From Acanthornis magna (taxonomy: Eukaryota; Chordata; Aves; Passeriformes; Acanthizidae): a stretch of 64,000 nt of DNA. The stretch's first letter is position 1, and every line of letters begins with the position of its first letter. This document shows, one piece after another, positions 12,626 through 24,257 of the stretch. Under the pieces are notes generated by a model that made no database searches, was not told the origin of the DNA, and worked only from the letters and a program-made list of their open reading frames with translations. Made by a program: the position numbers and the translations under genes. The stretch covers positions 3,010,501-3,074,500 of the forward strand of contig JAWUZG010000970.1 of the NCBI GenBank assembly GCA_036785705.1, written 5' to 3'.

Positions 12626-15600
12626 TAGGAATTTAATGATGGGAGAGTTATTCTACAATTCTATAGGCTGCCTGCTAAATATTATCAACTGCTGCATGCT
12701 TGAATGTCTTTCCTATCGGTAACCTTTCAAGCCGCCACTAAATGGAGATGAGCTAGAATGAATTGCCCATACAGACAGACACACAGTGTGTGTTGTGTAC
12801 AGTGAAAGCAGGAAGCAGCATATTAATAATATAGTAGGATGTGAATTGTTCTTTACATTTGCAGAATGTGGATTGATGCCTTGTATATGGTATTGGATTG
12901 AAAATTATCAGATTTGACGAATAAACTAAGATCTACCAGAAAACTGGCACATTACACTTTGCATGGGGGATATGTGGAGGAAGGGGATATTTTTAGGTTG
13001 CACTCACAGAGTATAAACTGTTATTGTGGCAAATGAGCCCCAGCAGTTTTAAGGGTCTTGCTGCTTGTTCTGATATTGTGTGCTAAGCACCCTTACAGTT
13101 AGTTGGCTGTGGATTATGTCACTCACCACAGGTAATGATTACCTGTAGCTATAAAACCTGCAGTATATCAGAAGGCTCTAAGTAGCTTTCCGCAATGAAC
13201 ACCTGAAGAAGGTGCCTGTGATGAAAAGAAAATTTTAGTCTGATTAATCTTCAGAAAATGTTACAGCCTTTCAAAGTGAGGCATGGAAAATACGTACCAC
13301 AGTGACATTCTTTATCTATTCCTTCCATCTATTTGTAGCTGCTAATCTTTTAAAAATTGTATTTTGGTAAAGTCTGTTTACACATCCTGAAGCTTAGAAC
13401 TTGGGGAATATTAATAAAACAAAAATAACCTGCATTTTTTTCCATTCTCAGGAACTCTTACTGAATTATATTTGTATATGAACCTGCTGGAAGTTCTAAT
13501 TTGTTTATGAGGCCAAGACTTTAAAAAGAACAGATGTTGGATATTTATGCACAGTCATTTCAGACCTGCCTTTGTAGGTCCTACAGGCAAACACTTAACA
13601 TTTAAAAATCAGACAGGCAGGTATAAATACAGCAAACCTCAGCTTTGTTCACATGGTTATATGAAGATTCAAGTTACTAGATATTTGAGGATCCTAAGAA
13701 TTATTTTCTCTTTCTTCCCTATTGTGTGCATTGATGAAAATTAAAAATTGTATCTTCTTAGTACCCAAACATTTTAGGGAAAAAAAAATCATTGTTTGCA
13801 TTTTGAGTATAAAACATACAACAGAAGTAAAAAAAAAAGTACTGAGCAAGGTAAGAGCATTCTTATGATGTTTATCACCAGCATGCCTGCTGTCTGTGCA
13901 GGACAAAAAGTTCCAGTCAACAAACATGGTCTGAACTGGAAAGATTAGTTCAGCTGTGTCAAGTCTGGTGAAAGAGAGGCAGAGGTGTTTCCAGATGAAG
14001 TCTTACATCTAAGCCAACCTGTCTTTGAGAATAAAGGCTTTCAGATGGCAGTGGACAGGTATAGCAGCCAGCAAACACAGAACAGAACAAGGCAAAGCCA
14101 GAGACTGTATTTAGCCACCTGCCACTCAATCCTGAACGTATATAGTCATACTAGTATGTGTAGCTGTACAGAAAAGGTTATGACAGACTCTCCAGTAAAA
14201 TTCTTTGAGGAGAGAGCGGGAGAAAGCAAGCTGTCTTTCTGCCTGTCAGCATTCAGTGTACCTTGCATGACTGACCTCATATGCTGGAAAAAACAGAATG
14301 AAATCAGACTTCCAAATGTATTTGTAATGTTCCTAAAAAAGGCTTAGCTCTGCTGTGTCCTAGTGAGGAAACAGTGTTATTTTGTGTTGATCATAGATGC
14401 AGTTTGACAGACTTGATGATCTAGAGAAGCATTGATTTTTTTTCTTTTTGTCAATTTGATTAGTTTCTGATTTTAAATACTATTTGAGTGATCTCTTCTG
14501 GGTTTTTTTTTTTTTAATTTGGGATCTTACTACCTTTCTAAACCACAACAGAGAGAATATTTTGCATTTTCATTTGCAGAAAAGAAGCTGATTTTCCAAG
14601 TGCATGCATTTCAAGTGGTCACATTCAGCTGTGTTACTTTGTAAACTTGCAGGGTCTTTTATGTGCAACTCTTAATCAAGTTCACCTATTTTCACCACAG
14701 ACTCTATCAGATCACAAAAAAAAGTTATAGTAACCTTAACTATGCAGAACAGGTCTCTTAATTTCTCTTAGGACAATGCAAAGCATACACTAGTAATGCT
14801 TGAAAACATACTCGACTAGCATTTTTTGCTCTTCCCATAAATGTGAAATTAGACTTTATTGATAGGAACAGATAGTAGAAATAACCCAGGTTTACACTCT
14901 GGTTGTCTGGCTGAAATCTCATAAATTCTATTTTGTTCCCCACCTCAATACTAATTCTAAAACAATCTCCTCTTCCTCTGCTCCTAGTGCCACCTTATTA
15001 ACTGTACTCTTAGTCAGCTTCAGTTCTCTGAGGTTATTTAGCAGCTGGGAAAAGACTGACAAAGGCATAAAAATGTAAAAATTATGCCGCAAAGTGCATG
15101 TGCTAAATTTGACCCATGAACTCAGATGCTGGTAGCTGGCAAATGTCAGCTAACATTCTGATAAATTATCAGCAATTAAGTAGAAATCACTTAACTTATT
15201 GGAAGCACTGAAATGAAATACTTATTGGAATTCATAACCACAGATTGGCATGTTGTTCACAGTTTCAAAGGAAAAATTTTAAAAGTTAAAAAAAAATTAA
15301 AAATTCTGTCTTCTTTGAATTCCAAATTTCATTTTGCCTTTTAATGTTTTGCTTTAGTATTTTTAGTATTTTTGGGTATTAAGAATGTCAAAAGGGCTTA
15401 TCTGTCAGGTATGGAAATTCATCTTTAGAAAATCACACATTGCCAATGATAACCACAAGCATAAAAGGAAGGCAAGGGAGTAACATAAGAGTGCCTCTGC
15501 AATCATAAAATGGACTGGACTAGAAATCCATGATAGTCTTTTTTTACCCTCCCTACACATAGCTATTTCTGGTATTGAGGAAACTATGAATTCTCTTTAT

Positions 15601-15983
15601 TTTTTTTAGACCAGATATTGGAGAAGTATCTCAGCAGACCTCTCTAATAGATAGTAATATTATAGTAGTTATGATACGTAACCATATAGCACCTAAATTA
15701 AAACATGTTTGATGGTGCACATCCAGAGTGTATTTCCCTTCAACCCAAAGATGTGTACTGTTAAAAGGCTCTCAGTGCTGTAATTAGTACAGAAAAGGAC
15801 TCTTGTTGCTTTAGTTACAGAATCCAAACCCAGTACTGCCACGGGTATCCAAGGTACCCCTATATAAGTATTTTAGCTTTATTTGGGTATTTGCTTTAGA
15901 AACAAATATCCTACTCATCATCACCTATCATGCTGTCTTTCATACCACCAAGCAGCCTCTGGGTACATGCACTGGTTTTCTTT
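12626..15983. other. unassigned non-coding sequence
   Basis: AT-rich, with poly-T and poly-A runs around 14500 and 13820. The open frame at 13985-14347 (120 codons, starting only at a GTG) has no recognisable domain and is within chance expectation. No further LTR or CR1 end was found. Confidence 0.55.
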
Positions 15984-15988
15984 GGGGT

Positions 15989-16567
15989 TGTGCTGGTTTT
16001 AGGTGGGTCAGATTTATTTTCATAGTAGCTGGCATGGGGATGTGTTTTGGATTTGTGCTGAAAACGGTGTTGGTAACACAGTCATGTTTTCATTATTGCT
16101 GGGCAGGGCTTACACAGAGCAAAGACCTTTTCTGTTTCACACCAGCAGGGGAGCTGGGGGTACACAAGAAGTTGGGAGGGGATGCAGCTGGGATCACTGA
16201 TCCCAACTGACCCCAGAGTTATTCCAGACCATATGACATTATGCTCAGCATATAAAGATGGGGGAAGGAGGAGGAAGGGGAGGACATTTGGAGTGATGGT
16301 GTTTGTCTTTCCAAGTAACCATTACACATGATGGGGACCTGCTCCTGGGGATGGCTGAGCACCTGTCTGCCATGCAAAGTGGTGAATTAATTCCTTGTTT
16401 TGCTTTGCTTGTTTGTATGGATTTTTCTTTACCTACTGAACTGTCTTTATCTCAAACCATGAGTTTTGTCACTTTTACTCTTCCAATCCTCTCTGCCATT
16501 CCTCCATGGAGGTAGTGTGCAAGCAGCTGTGTGGGGCTGAGTTGCTGGCTGGGGTTAAACTATGACA
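15989..16567 (+). mobile_element. solo LTR, ERVL-like, 579 bp, 5-bp TSD
   Basis: It starts TGTGCTGGTTTTAGG and ends GGGTTAAACTATGACA. It is flanked by GGGGT (15984-15988) and GGAGT (16568-16572), a 5-bp duplication with one mismatch. A TATAAA box is at 16251-16256. Its terminal motifs and the GCTTACACAGAGC block match a passerine ERVL-type LTR family that I recognise from memory; the exact family name is not assigned. There is no internal viral sequence beside it. The TSD mismatch and substitutions suggest it is older than the LTR at 21184. Confidence 0.93.
16251..16256 (+). promoter_or_regulatory. TATAAA box of solo LTR
   Basis: A perfect TATAAA about 262 bases into the LTR, followed by a purine-rich stretch, at the place expected for the U3 promoter. 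Whether it still drives transcription is unknown. Confidence 0.65.
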
Positions 16568-16572
16568 GGAGT

Positions 16573-18837
16573 GAAACATAGCACCTTCCAAGCACCACCA
16601 TTTGTTCAGTGAATGCAACAACAATATATAGGTGCTAAATAACCCTTCCCTCTCCACACCCAAAGTATGTGTCTGCCTTGGCATTGCTCTGAGAAGGGTG
16701 GTTAGACCTGGAAAAAGATCCAGGGTTTCACTGGGTCACTGAATAACAAAATTGTAATATTACAATGATATAATTATATTATAATATTATTATAATAGTT
16801 CCCCAGTCACCTCCAGGGATTTTGCACTTTCCTTATTTTCCCCCATATATAATACTTGCAATTTTTAAATTCTTTTTCATTACTTTCAGGAAGACAGAAA
16901 GTGGTCTATTTCTCCTCACAGAATCCCCAGGTATTCAAGAATCTTATATTGCTTTTCTGTAATTTTCATTAGCTTGTATCTGAGGATCAAGTGACTGAAT
17001 TGTCGTTTTCCTGTACCTTGGTTAAACATGAATGCACTGAAATTTTCAGATGGCGAAAGGAGCCAATGAGAACTATTCAGTCTAAATCTGCAAAGGGGTT
17101 CACTGTGGGACTGTTCATTGGAACTCGATAAGTTGGAGCAAAAAGTTTTGAGGGAATCCAAGAAGTATTTTATTAAAATGAACAATTTGACATTTGAGAT
17201 TTTAAGCAGAGTTCTGGCAAGGTTTTGTCTGACCTTTACAAATGTAATCTCTGCCCTTGCAGATGGTGTCCTGCTAGAAAAGGCTTTCCTGCTTTCAGAT
17301 CCCCCCACTCTTTCTTCTGTTGCAGTGAGACCCGAACAGAGGTCTGAGGAGAATTGGTAAATGGTAGATATTAACTCAGTTTCTTAAAATAGCTGTGAAA
17401 TTCTGGCAGCACAAATGCGGTTGTATGCTTGCCCTCTGCTACGGCTTACTGTTAGAAAAAAAAACCATAATAATACTTACTAGGCTCTCAAGATATAATA
17501 CACATCTTGAACTGTGAGAAAATAGAATTTCCCAAGCTTCTGTAGGTAACTCAGTGTGGCTCCCCTTTAAATCAAAGACTGCTAGCTCTTTAACAGTTGA
17601 TACTGGAACAGGGGAGGAAAATAGTGATACTGGGTGATAAGAGAATATATAAGGTGGTACAAAGTGTATGTTGCATTAGAGTGAAATTTTTTAAGACTGT
17701 AATGGTGAAGCATTAGTGGCTTATGTGTAATAATTTAAAACCAGACATAATTATTTCAGCTGGTTTTGATACAGGGTTTATAGGAGTTGAAGGAGGCAAA
17801 AAAAAATCATACATTTACAGACACCTATTTTTTTCAGTTGAATGACAGTTTTTGATTGGAAATCTTTTCAGCCAGGTAATTTGTGAAGCTCCTTTCAAGT
17901 CAGTAGAACTACACTTGATTTATACATGTATGGTTGTGTATCTTTGATCTTCTCCATCTTCTTACACAGATATTTTCCCCCTTTTTCTGCATTTATCTTG
18001 ACAGATTTGTGTCTACATCTTTAAATCAGAATTTCCTTACTTGCCTTTCTTCACAATTCCTTACCTGTAATCTGCTCTTGTGGCTTATGACTGCCATGGT
18101 TCTCTGACAAAGTTCATTAAGTGGCATCTCCTTTGTACTTGAATAGAAGTTCTCAGGGAGAGGTTTTTTTCTCAAAGGTCAGAGTTTAATTATATTACTC
18201 TTTGTCTTCAATTTCCCTGGGAGTAACAACTTGATAACAAAGCACTTTAAAAGTTACCCTAAATCAATACTCTTGTGAACTGCAACAGCAGCTCACCAAT
18301 GGACATATGCTGGTGATAAAGGCCAAATTATCTCCTTTATGAATAAGTCACTAATTTCCTCAAAGCTGTGTTTAGACAGATGTGTATTATTCTGTCTGGA
18401 GGAAGTAACTCTACCCCTCCAGCCACCTCTCACTGCAGCACAAGTAGATATTTGGGCCATTAAACTCACATTTCCTACGAGAAGTGTTATTATACCTGGA
18501 AAGCAACTTTGACATAGTGTAGAATTTTTGTAGCACATGAAAAAATGTTTGGTTTAGTGCATTTGAAACATAAACATGAGTGACTTTTACTTGTGAACAA
18601 AATTCAACATGAGACAGAAGCAGAACAACCATTCTGTGAAATTTCAGTGTTTATAGCAAGCCAAAATATTGAGAGTCTTTATTGCATGCCAAAGTAGTCT
18701 TTCAACCCCCTGTGGAGTAGAAGATTGCTGAGTATAAAGAATTAAAAATTTTATTCCAAAGTAGATTGAAATGCATCTGTCTAGTACAGTCAATTTGAAT
18801 TAAAAATCAAACAATGTTTCTAGGTATGAGTGAGCAC
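16573..18837. other. unassigned non-coding sequence with an AT-rich palindrome
   Basis: It contains an AT-rich block at 16741-16800 with a perfect 16-bp palindrome, ATTGTAATATTACAAT, at 16751-16766. The overlapping open frames at 16916-17360 (130 codons minus, 80 codons plus) are unrecognised. No other repeat was identified. Confidence 0.55.
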
Positions 18838-18960
18838 AAAACAAAAAACACCCCAAAAATTTTTAAAAACCCAAACAAATGAAAAAGAACGCCAAACCAA
18901 ACCAAACCAACCAACCAACCAACCAAACAACCAAACAACCAACCAAACAAAAAAAACCCC
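18838..18960. repeat. C/A-rich simple repeat, CCAAA and CCAA units
   Basis: CAAAC-type units at about 18890-18908 pass into CCAA and CCAAA units up to 18950, within a longer A/C-only region. On the minus strand this is G/T-rich and resembles the tracts at 7628, 11499 and 61741. The 89-codon minus frame rich in Gly, Trp, Phe and Leu across it is low-complexity. Confidence 0.92.
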
Positions 18961-19257
18961 AAAATCCAAAACTTTTTACCAAGGTTATGCATCTCCATAG
19001 AGTCAATGATTTGTGACTTGTGCTTGTCATCTAGCAATGTTGTTGGGCTTGATGTATAATGAGATGAGCTTAGCAAAAATGTTGGGGTTTTTTTTAATCT
19101 TTTGGCATATCTCTAAGGGCTGTAAGAGCTTGTGTACTGGAATTCCTGACCATAGCTACCACAGCTTCACATGTCTTGAATCAACTGTTGTCCATTTCCT
19201 TTCAACAGACAGTTTAACAGACTACCCCGATAGACAGCTAACTCAGAAGAGAACTGT

Positions 19258-19312
19258 TTATATATATATGTATATATATATACACACATATATATGTATA
19301 TATATAGATATA
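19258..19312. repeat. TA-rich dinucleotide microsatellite
   Basis: Interrupted (TA)n with embedded TG and CA steps over about 55 bases. It is an ordinary, likely length-variable AT microsatellite. The Tyr/Ile-rich open frames over it on both strands are artefacts. Confidence 0.93.
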
Positions 19313-20884
19313 AAATATTCTGTTCCTGTATTCATTGACTTGAATAGGATGAGAAATAAAATGTTTGCCAGGATAGGGCCATGTGACCAAGACAGAAGGA
19401 CTGGACCAAGGGGAGGAATGGGGAAGAGATAAATTCAATCCAATTCAATCCCTAGAAAAGAGTAGTTCTTCTTTGTCCTCCAGTCTACTCAGAAATCAAA
19501 ACAGATTCAACTTTTTTGAACAGGCAAGTTATCTCAGAACTTCTGTTGTTTAAAGTTATTTCATCTGCAATAAGACACAGACTCATGATGAACTAGTTCA
19601 ACTCACTGACCAAGTAGAAAATTATCTGTAGGTTTTGAGCACAGTAAGTTGTATTCCTTTCTCTACAACAGCAAAAAAGTAGAAATAGATATCATACTAA
19701 CATTCTTATACAAGTACAATTTTTTTCTTCTTCCTCATCACTTCCATCCAACAGATATTTGATAACAGCTCTATAAAATTTATGTAAGGCTTATAAAGGA
19801 TGAAAGGAATGTAATGCCGCAATAGAATCTCAGAGAGAATAAATCTGTGGAACATGCTGTTTGCTCAGGTGCAAACCTCAGCAGGATGTTACACCAATTC
19901 TTTTCTATTTCTAACTGATACATATTATTCTATAGTGGCCTAACACTAAAGTAGTCCAGGAACAGCTATGAACTGTGAAACTGATGAAGTGTATATTTAT
20001 TTGAACAATACAAATATTGACACCGTGTTTAATTTTATTCAGGTCATGTTTCTGATCATATGCAGATCTTTTTATTTGCTAATTAATTCATTCATTCATT
20101 AATGTGGAGTAGTGTGGATATAAATTCTCTCCATAAAAAAGAAGAATCACACTGAAGATTAGGGAAAGAGTGGGAAGAACGACTAATGCCTGCCTGCTCA
20201 CATGGGAAGTTCTTAATGAAAATAGCACAAACTTTTCAGGATGTCTTAGCAAATTCCAGAGTGAAAGCTAGATGAGAGGGAAAGACAGTCCTCAGGATCA
20301 ATTGTCTCACCATCCAAATAACAACAAAAAAGAAAAAGAAACCTGAGCAGAGTGCATGGTGTTTCTAGAACAAGTTCTGCTTCTCACAACGTGAGACATC
20401 TGCCCATCTGGGTAAGCTGAGCCTTTCTAGTTGAAATGGTGAGAAATCAAGAGAGAAAGGCTGTAACATATATTGTTTCATTTGTTAAACTTCATAACTG
20501 ATTTCATTGGACAAAATGTTTGGCTTAGGATTTGTCTCTTTCTTTAATTTGAAGGAGGATTTATAAAAATTCCTTGAAAATTATTTACAAATATTATGGC
20601 CTTGACACCACCATATCAATGTAAACACATATATATCACTTCTCAGTGGACTCTTTGTACTTAAAATCTTGGTGGTTTTTTGCTTTCCTCTTTCTCCCAC
20701 CAGATGTGAACCGGACAAGCTTATTTAGCAGTCAATAAGGCCATTTGTTTGACTTCTGTATGGTTTATTTTCAATGAGTGAAGATTTTTTTTATAGATAA
20801 AGGCATTTTTACTTTCAGTAATTGTGCTCCTGCCATACTGCCCAAATCACATAAGGAAAAGGAAGGAAATGGGACAATGTAGAA
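19313..20884. other. unassigned non-coding sequence
   Basis: AT-rich sequence without a supported gene or repeat boundary. Its 3' edge runs into the decayed start of the CR1 copy at about 20885, where homology fades, so the boundary is approximate. Confidence 0.5.
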
Positions 20885-22547
20885 CCTCCTGCTGTAGGAG
20901 AAGGTCAGGTCTGAGACCATTTAAGGAATCTGAAGATACACAAGTCCATAGGACCTGTGGATGAGATGCATTGACAGGTCCTGAGGGAATGGGCCAATGA
21001 AGTGATTAAGCTGCTATCCTCCATATTTGAGAAGTTGTGGGATTGATTGCACCTTCAGCAAGCTGGTCAACAACACCAAGCTGTGTGAGGCAGTCAGCAC
21101 CCTGGAGAGAAGGGATGCCATTCAGAGCATCTTTGATAGGCTTGAGAGGTGAGTCTATGTGAACCTTACGATGTTTAACAAGGTGTCCTGCTTTCAGCCA
21201 AGAACAGGGATAATTTTTTGGTGTAGCTTTGATGGGGCAGAGCCTGGGACCATGTGGGTGTCTATGCTGTTATTCTCTACCGCTTGCATCATTGCCCGGG
21301 GACAGAGATAATGGGTTCTCATTTCCGAGAAGAAGGTGGGCCTGGAATCAGGTGAAGGAAACAGGTAGCTTGTGGAGGGTCCCCTGCTATTTTGTTGGTT
21401 TTCCAGCTTATGAAGTGGTGGGATAACACTGGTCTCAACTGGAGGTATTTTCCACCATTGTTTTTCATTTCCTTGGGCTTGGGGAAAAAGATGTGTGTGC
21501 AGAGGGTACAGGGCCCACTTCGTTCTTTGTCTCAGGGAGCTGAGTGGCACTGGGTTGGGTTGAACAGTCAGGGAGCATTTTTTGTATGCAAATCACCCTC
21601 TTTTTTACACCACTTTTATTAATATTGTTGCTGTTGCTATTAATTTTCTTATCTCATTGCTTTTTCCAGTAAATAGTTCTTATCTCAGCCTGGGATCTCT
21701 GCCTTTTGCCTCTCTCAGCAGAGGGGCTAGGAGGAGGGTAGGTGTTGGGTCGGGCTTCGCTTCCAGGTGGTTTTAAACCATGACACAAGGCCAAGTGCAA
21801 AGGGCTTCTCCGGGGTCAGGACAATCCCTAGTATCAATACAGGCTAGGTAGAGACCAGATTGAGAGCAGTCCTGAGGAGGAGCGCTTGGGGATGTTAGTT
21901 GACAAGATGTTCAACATATGCACTCACAGCACAGGACAAACATATTCTGGGCTGCGTCAAAAGCAGTGCGGCCAGCAGGTGGAGGGAGGTGATTATCCCA
22001 CTTCACTCTCATGAGACGCCTGGAGCACTGCACCTGCCTCCAGCACAGGAAGGACATAGAACTGCTGGAGCAAGTCCAGAGGAGTACCACTAAAATCATT
22101 AGAGATATGGAATACTTCTGTGGAAAGGCTGGAAGAATTGGTACTGTTCATCCTGGAGAAGAGAAGGCTCTGGGGAGGCCTGATAGCAGCCTTTCAGTAC
22201 CTAAAGGAGCCTACAGGATTGCTGGAGAGGGACTTCTTACAAATGCATGTCCTATCACTATAGGGCAAGGGGTAAACCCTCTTTAAACTGAAAGAGGGTA
22301 GAGAGTAGGTTTAGATTAGATATTAGGAAGAAATTCTTTACTGTGAGGTTGGTGAGGAAATGGAACAAGTTGCCCAGAGACCTTGTGGATGCCCCACCTC
22401 TGGAAATGTTCAAGGCCTGGTTGGATGAGCCTTCGAGTAAACTGATCCAGTGAAAGGTGTCCCTGTCCATGCAGAGGGGCTGGGACCAAGTAATCTCTAA
22501 GGTATCTTCTAACTCAACGTATTCTGTGATTCTATGAGTCTATGATA
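20885..22547 (+). mobile_element. CR1 LINE copy interrupted by a solo LTR
   Basis: A plus-strand CR1 remnant in two pieces, 20885-21183 and 21786-22547. The first piece has the GACCATTTAAGGAA-type block, a degenerate PDEMH/RVLRE segment, then jumps to the region of the catalytic box, so roughly 500 bases of reverse transcriptase are deleted near 21045. The FADD box reads Leu-Val-Asn-Asn at 21063-21074, which would abolish catalysis. The second piece resumes at CAAGGCCAAGTGC and carries the C-terminal ORF2 blocks and the CR1 3' tail, ending in ATTCTGTGATTCTATGA-type octamers at about 22530-22547. The LTR at 21184-21785 duplicated CAAGG, so it landed after the CR1 was fixed. Confidence 0.93.
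21184..21785 (+). mobile_element. solo LTR, 602 bp, perfect 5-bp TSD, nested in CR1
   Basis: It starts TGTCCTGCTTTCAGCC and ends TTTAAACCATGACA, and is flanked on both sides by CAAGG (21179-21183 and 21786-21790). The CR1 reading resumes exactly across it, which confirms both edges. The 5-bp duplication fits class III (ERVL-like) elements. Near the 3' part it has repeated TTATCTC motifs and AGTAAAT, a possible variant polyadenylation signal. No internal retroviral sequence remains. Short open frames inside on both strands are not viral proteins. Confidence 0.95.
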
Positions 22548-22904
22548 TGCGCAGCTGTGTCACTAATATGCCCAAGATAAAGGGTGCTGTGGAACTCCTT
22601 ACTAGTTGCCTCAAATGTACCTCTTTCCCCATAATCACAATTTAGAAGACCAATTCAATTAATTCATAATATATATATTCTACTGAGGATGACTAACACA
22701 CTTTAAAATATTTGAACTGTGTAATATCAATAAGTCCAGTAAAGAAATTAAACGATAGCTCCTCTGTCTCCAGACTCTCTTCTGTGCTGCCAGTTGCAGG
22801 GAATGATGGCACAAGAAACAGGTAAATCATGCAGCTGAATACCTGGCTTTGAGACTAGTGCTACCAGCAGAATTTTGGGCATTTTGATCATTGGTCAGTT
22901 TATA
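22548..22904. other. unassigned sequence between two CR1 pieces
   Basis: About 360 bases with no recognisable repeat, between the 3' end of one CR1 and an isolated fragment of the 5' part of another. Both edges are approximate. Confidence 0.5.
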
Positions 22905-23372
22905 CACTGAGCTTGCTGGCAATGAATGGGGTCTGCCTGTCTCAAAGAGGGAAAAGGAGAATAGCTCAGGCATTGGCAGGGCTCATTGAGAAAGCTTTAA
23001 ACTATATTTGAAAAAAGCTGGGGACATAGCCAGGCTTGACAGAGCCTGGTACATGGAGTACTATAGTGACCATTCAGGAAGCAAAAGGAGGCTTGAGAGG
23101 GAATACCTTGATCAAGCACAAGCAGACAAAGACAACACAAGAACATCCCTGACACAATCAAATACTTCTATGTGTCCCGAATGAGTGTTCTTGAGATTGC
23201 CCAAAAATCTGCAACCTGGAAAGGAGTGGGGGGTGGAGGGGGGAGTGCACCACCACACTATGAAGTGCCTGTACCCCAACACATGGAATATGGGGGACAG
23301 AATGAACTAGAGATCTGTGTGCAGTCACAGGGCTTTGATCTTATTACAGTGATTCTAAGCAGATGAACAGAG
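22905..23372 (+). mobile_element. CR1 LINE fragment from the 5' UTR and ORF2 start
   Basis: The block GGCAGGGCTCATTGAGAAAG followed by GCTTTAAACTA at about 22976-23005 matches the region preceding ORF2 in avian CR1. Downstream, 23262-23345 translates as a decayed start of the endonuclease domain: KCLYPN, then WNMGD, then a GFDLITVIL-like segment (compare KCLYTNARSMGN... and GYDLVAITET in CR1). Stops interrupt it. The rest of the element, including the 3' end, is absent. That is unusual because CR1 copies are normally truncated at the 5' side. Identification is by remembered family motifs and boundaries are approximate. Confidence 0.75.
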
Positions 23373-24257
23373 GGGAACACGCCTGTCTTTCTGTCTCTCC
23401 TTTTTCTAGTCTCAAGCTTGTACAAGTGCCAGCAGAAGAGTAAGATCAGAATTTTCCATGAAATGGCAAAAGTTTCATATCTCAGCACAGACAGAAAGCA
23501 ATGTGTGCTTATGAGGTGCTACTGTGTCATTTTATTATCTCTCTCAGACTGATACCCACACCTTCTCACCCTTTCCAGTGCCCCACCCTGTCCATACCTT
23601 CCTTTTGCCATCTCTCACAGTCCCAGATTGTCCTCCTTTTCTCATCCTACTTATGATCCCTCTGGAAACATGTTTTACCTCCCAACACTTCATAATCACC
23701 CTTTTTTTTTCTGTGTATGATGAGGTACCCATGTAGATTTATTATTTGAAAATAGATTAAAGGCCTTCTGAATGCTTTAAGATGCCATTGTATTAGGGTT
23801 TCCTGTCTTATATTACTGAAATCACTGTTAATTCTAACACACAAACTTCTAAGAGCAAGGTCAAGAACCAGAGGACCTCAATTATTTGTACTCATGAGCA
23901 AAAGACTGATAGTTTTGCAAGATAAAAATATTTTGTTGCTTTTGTTTTGGAAGGCAATAACAAGTTGAAAAAGTTTTTGGATCAAATGATGCTAGTCTTA
24001 TTTTCAGAGTACATTTTTATATTGAAGGCTCCTTGAAAACAGTTACAGATGCTTTAGTTCATCCTTCAAATATTCTTATATGAGAGACATATAAAGTTAA
24101 GATGAAGACATAAAAAACATTAAAAGGCATGAAGAGACAGCCTTATAAGTTTGAAAATTCTTTCAGAATAAACCCCATTTAGTTATGTTCAAGATAATAG
24201 ATAAATTTTGATACAGTAACAGCAATTAAGAAAGTTTATTTTAGGAGGTCAGACTGA
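23373..24257. other. unassigned non-coding sequence
   Basis: A C/T-rich stretch around 23540-23650 and AT-rich sequence before the telomere-like array. No supported gene or mobile element. Confidence 0.5.

Noticed and set aside
13985..14347. 120-codon plus-strand open frame
   Set aside because: It begins at a GTG rather than an ATG, has no domain, and its composition is unremarkable.
17331..17339. CCCGAACAG, resembling part of a lysine tRNA primer binding site
   Set aside because: Only nine bases match and no LTR end lies directly upstream. A 9-mer is expected about once every two windows of this size on both strands, so this is likely coincidence.
16916..17360. Overlapping frames of 130 (minus) and 80 (plus) codons
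   Set aside because: No domain is recognisable, the frames overlap on opposite strands, and their length is within chance expectation.
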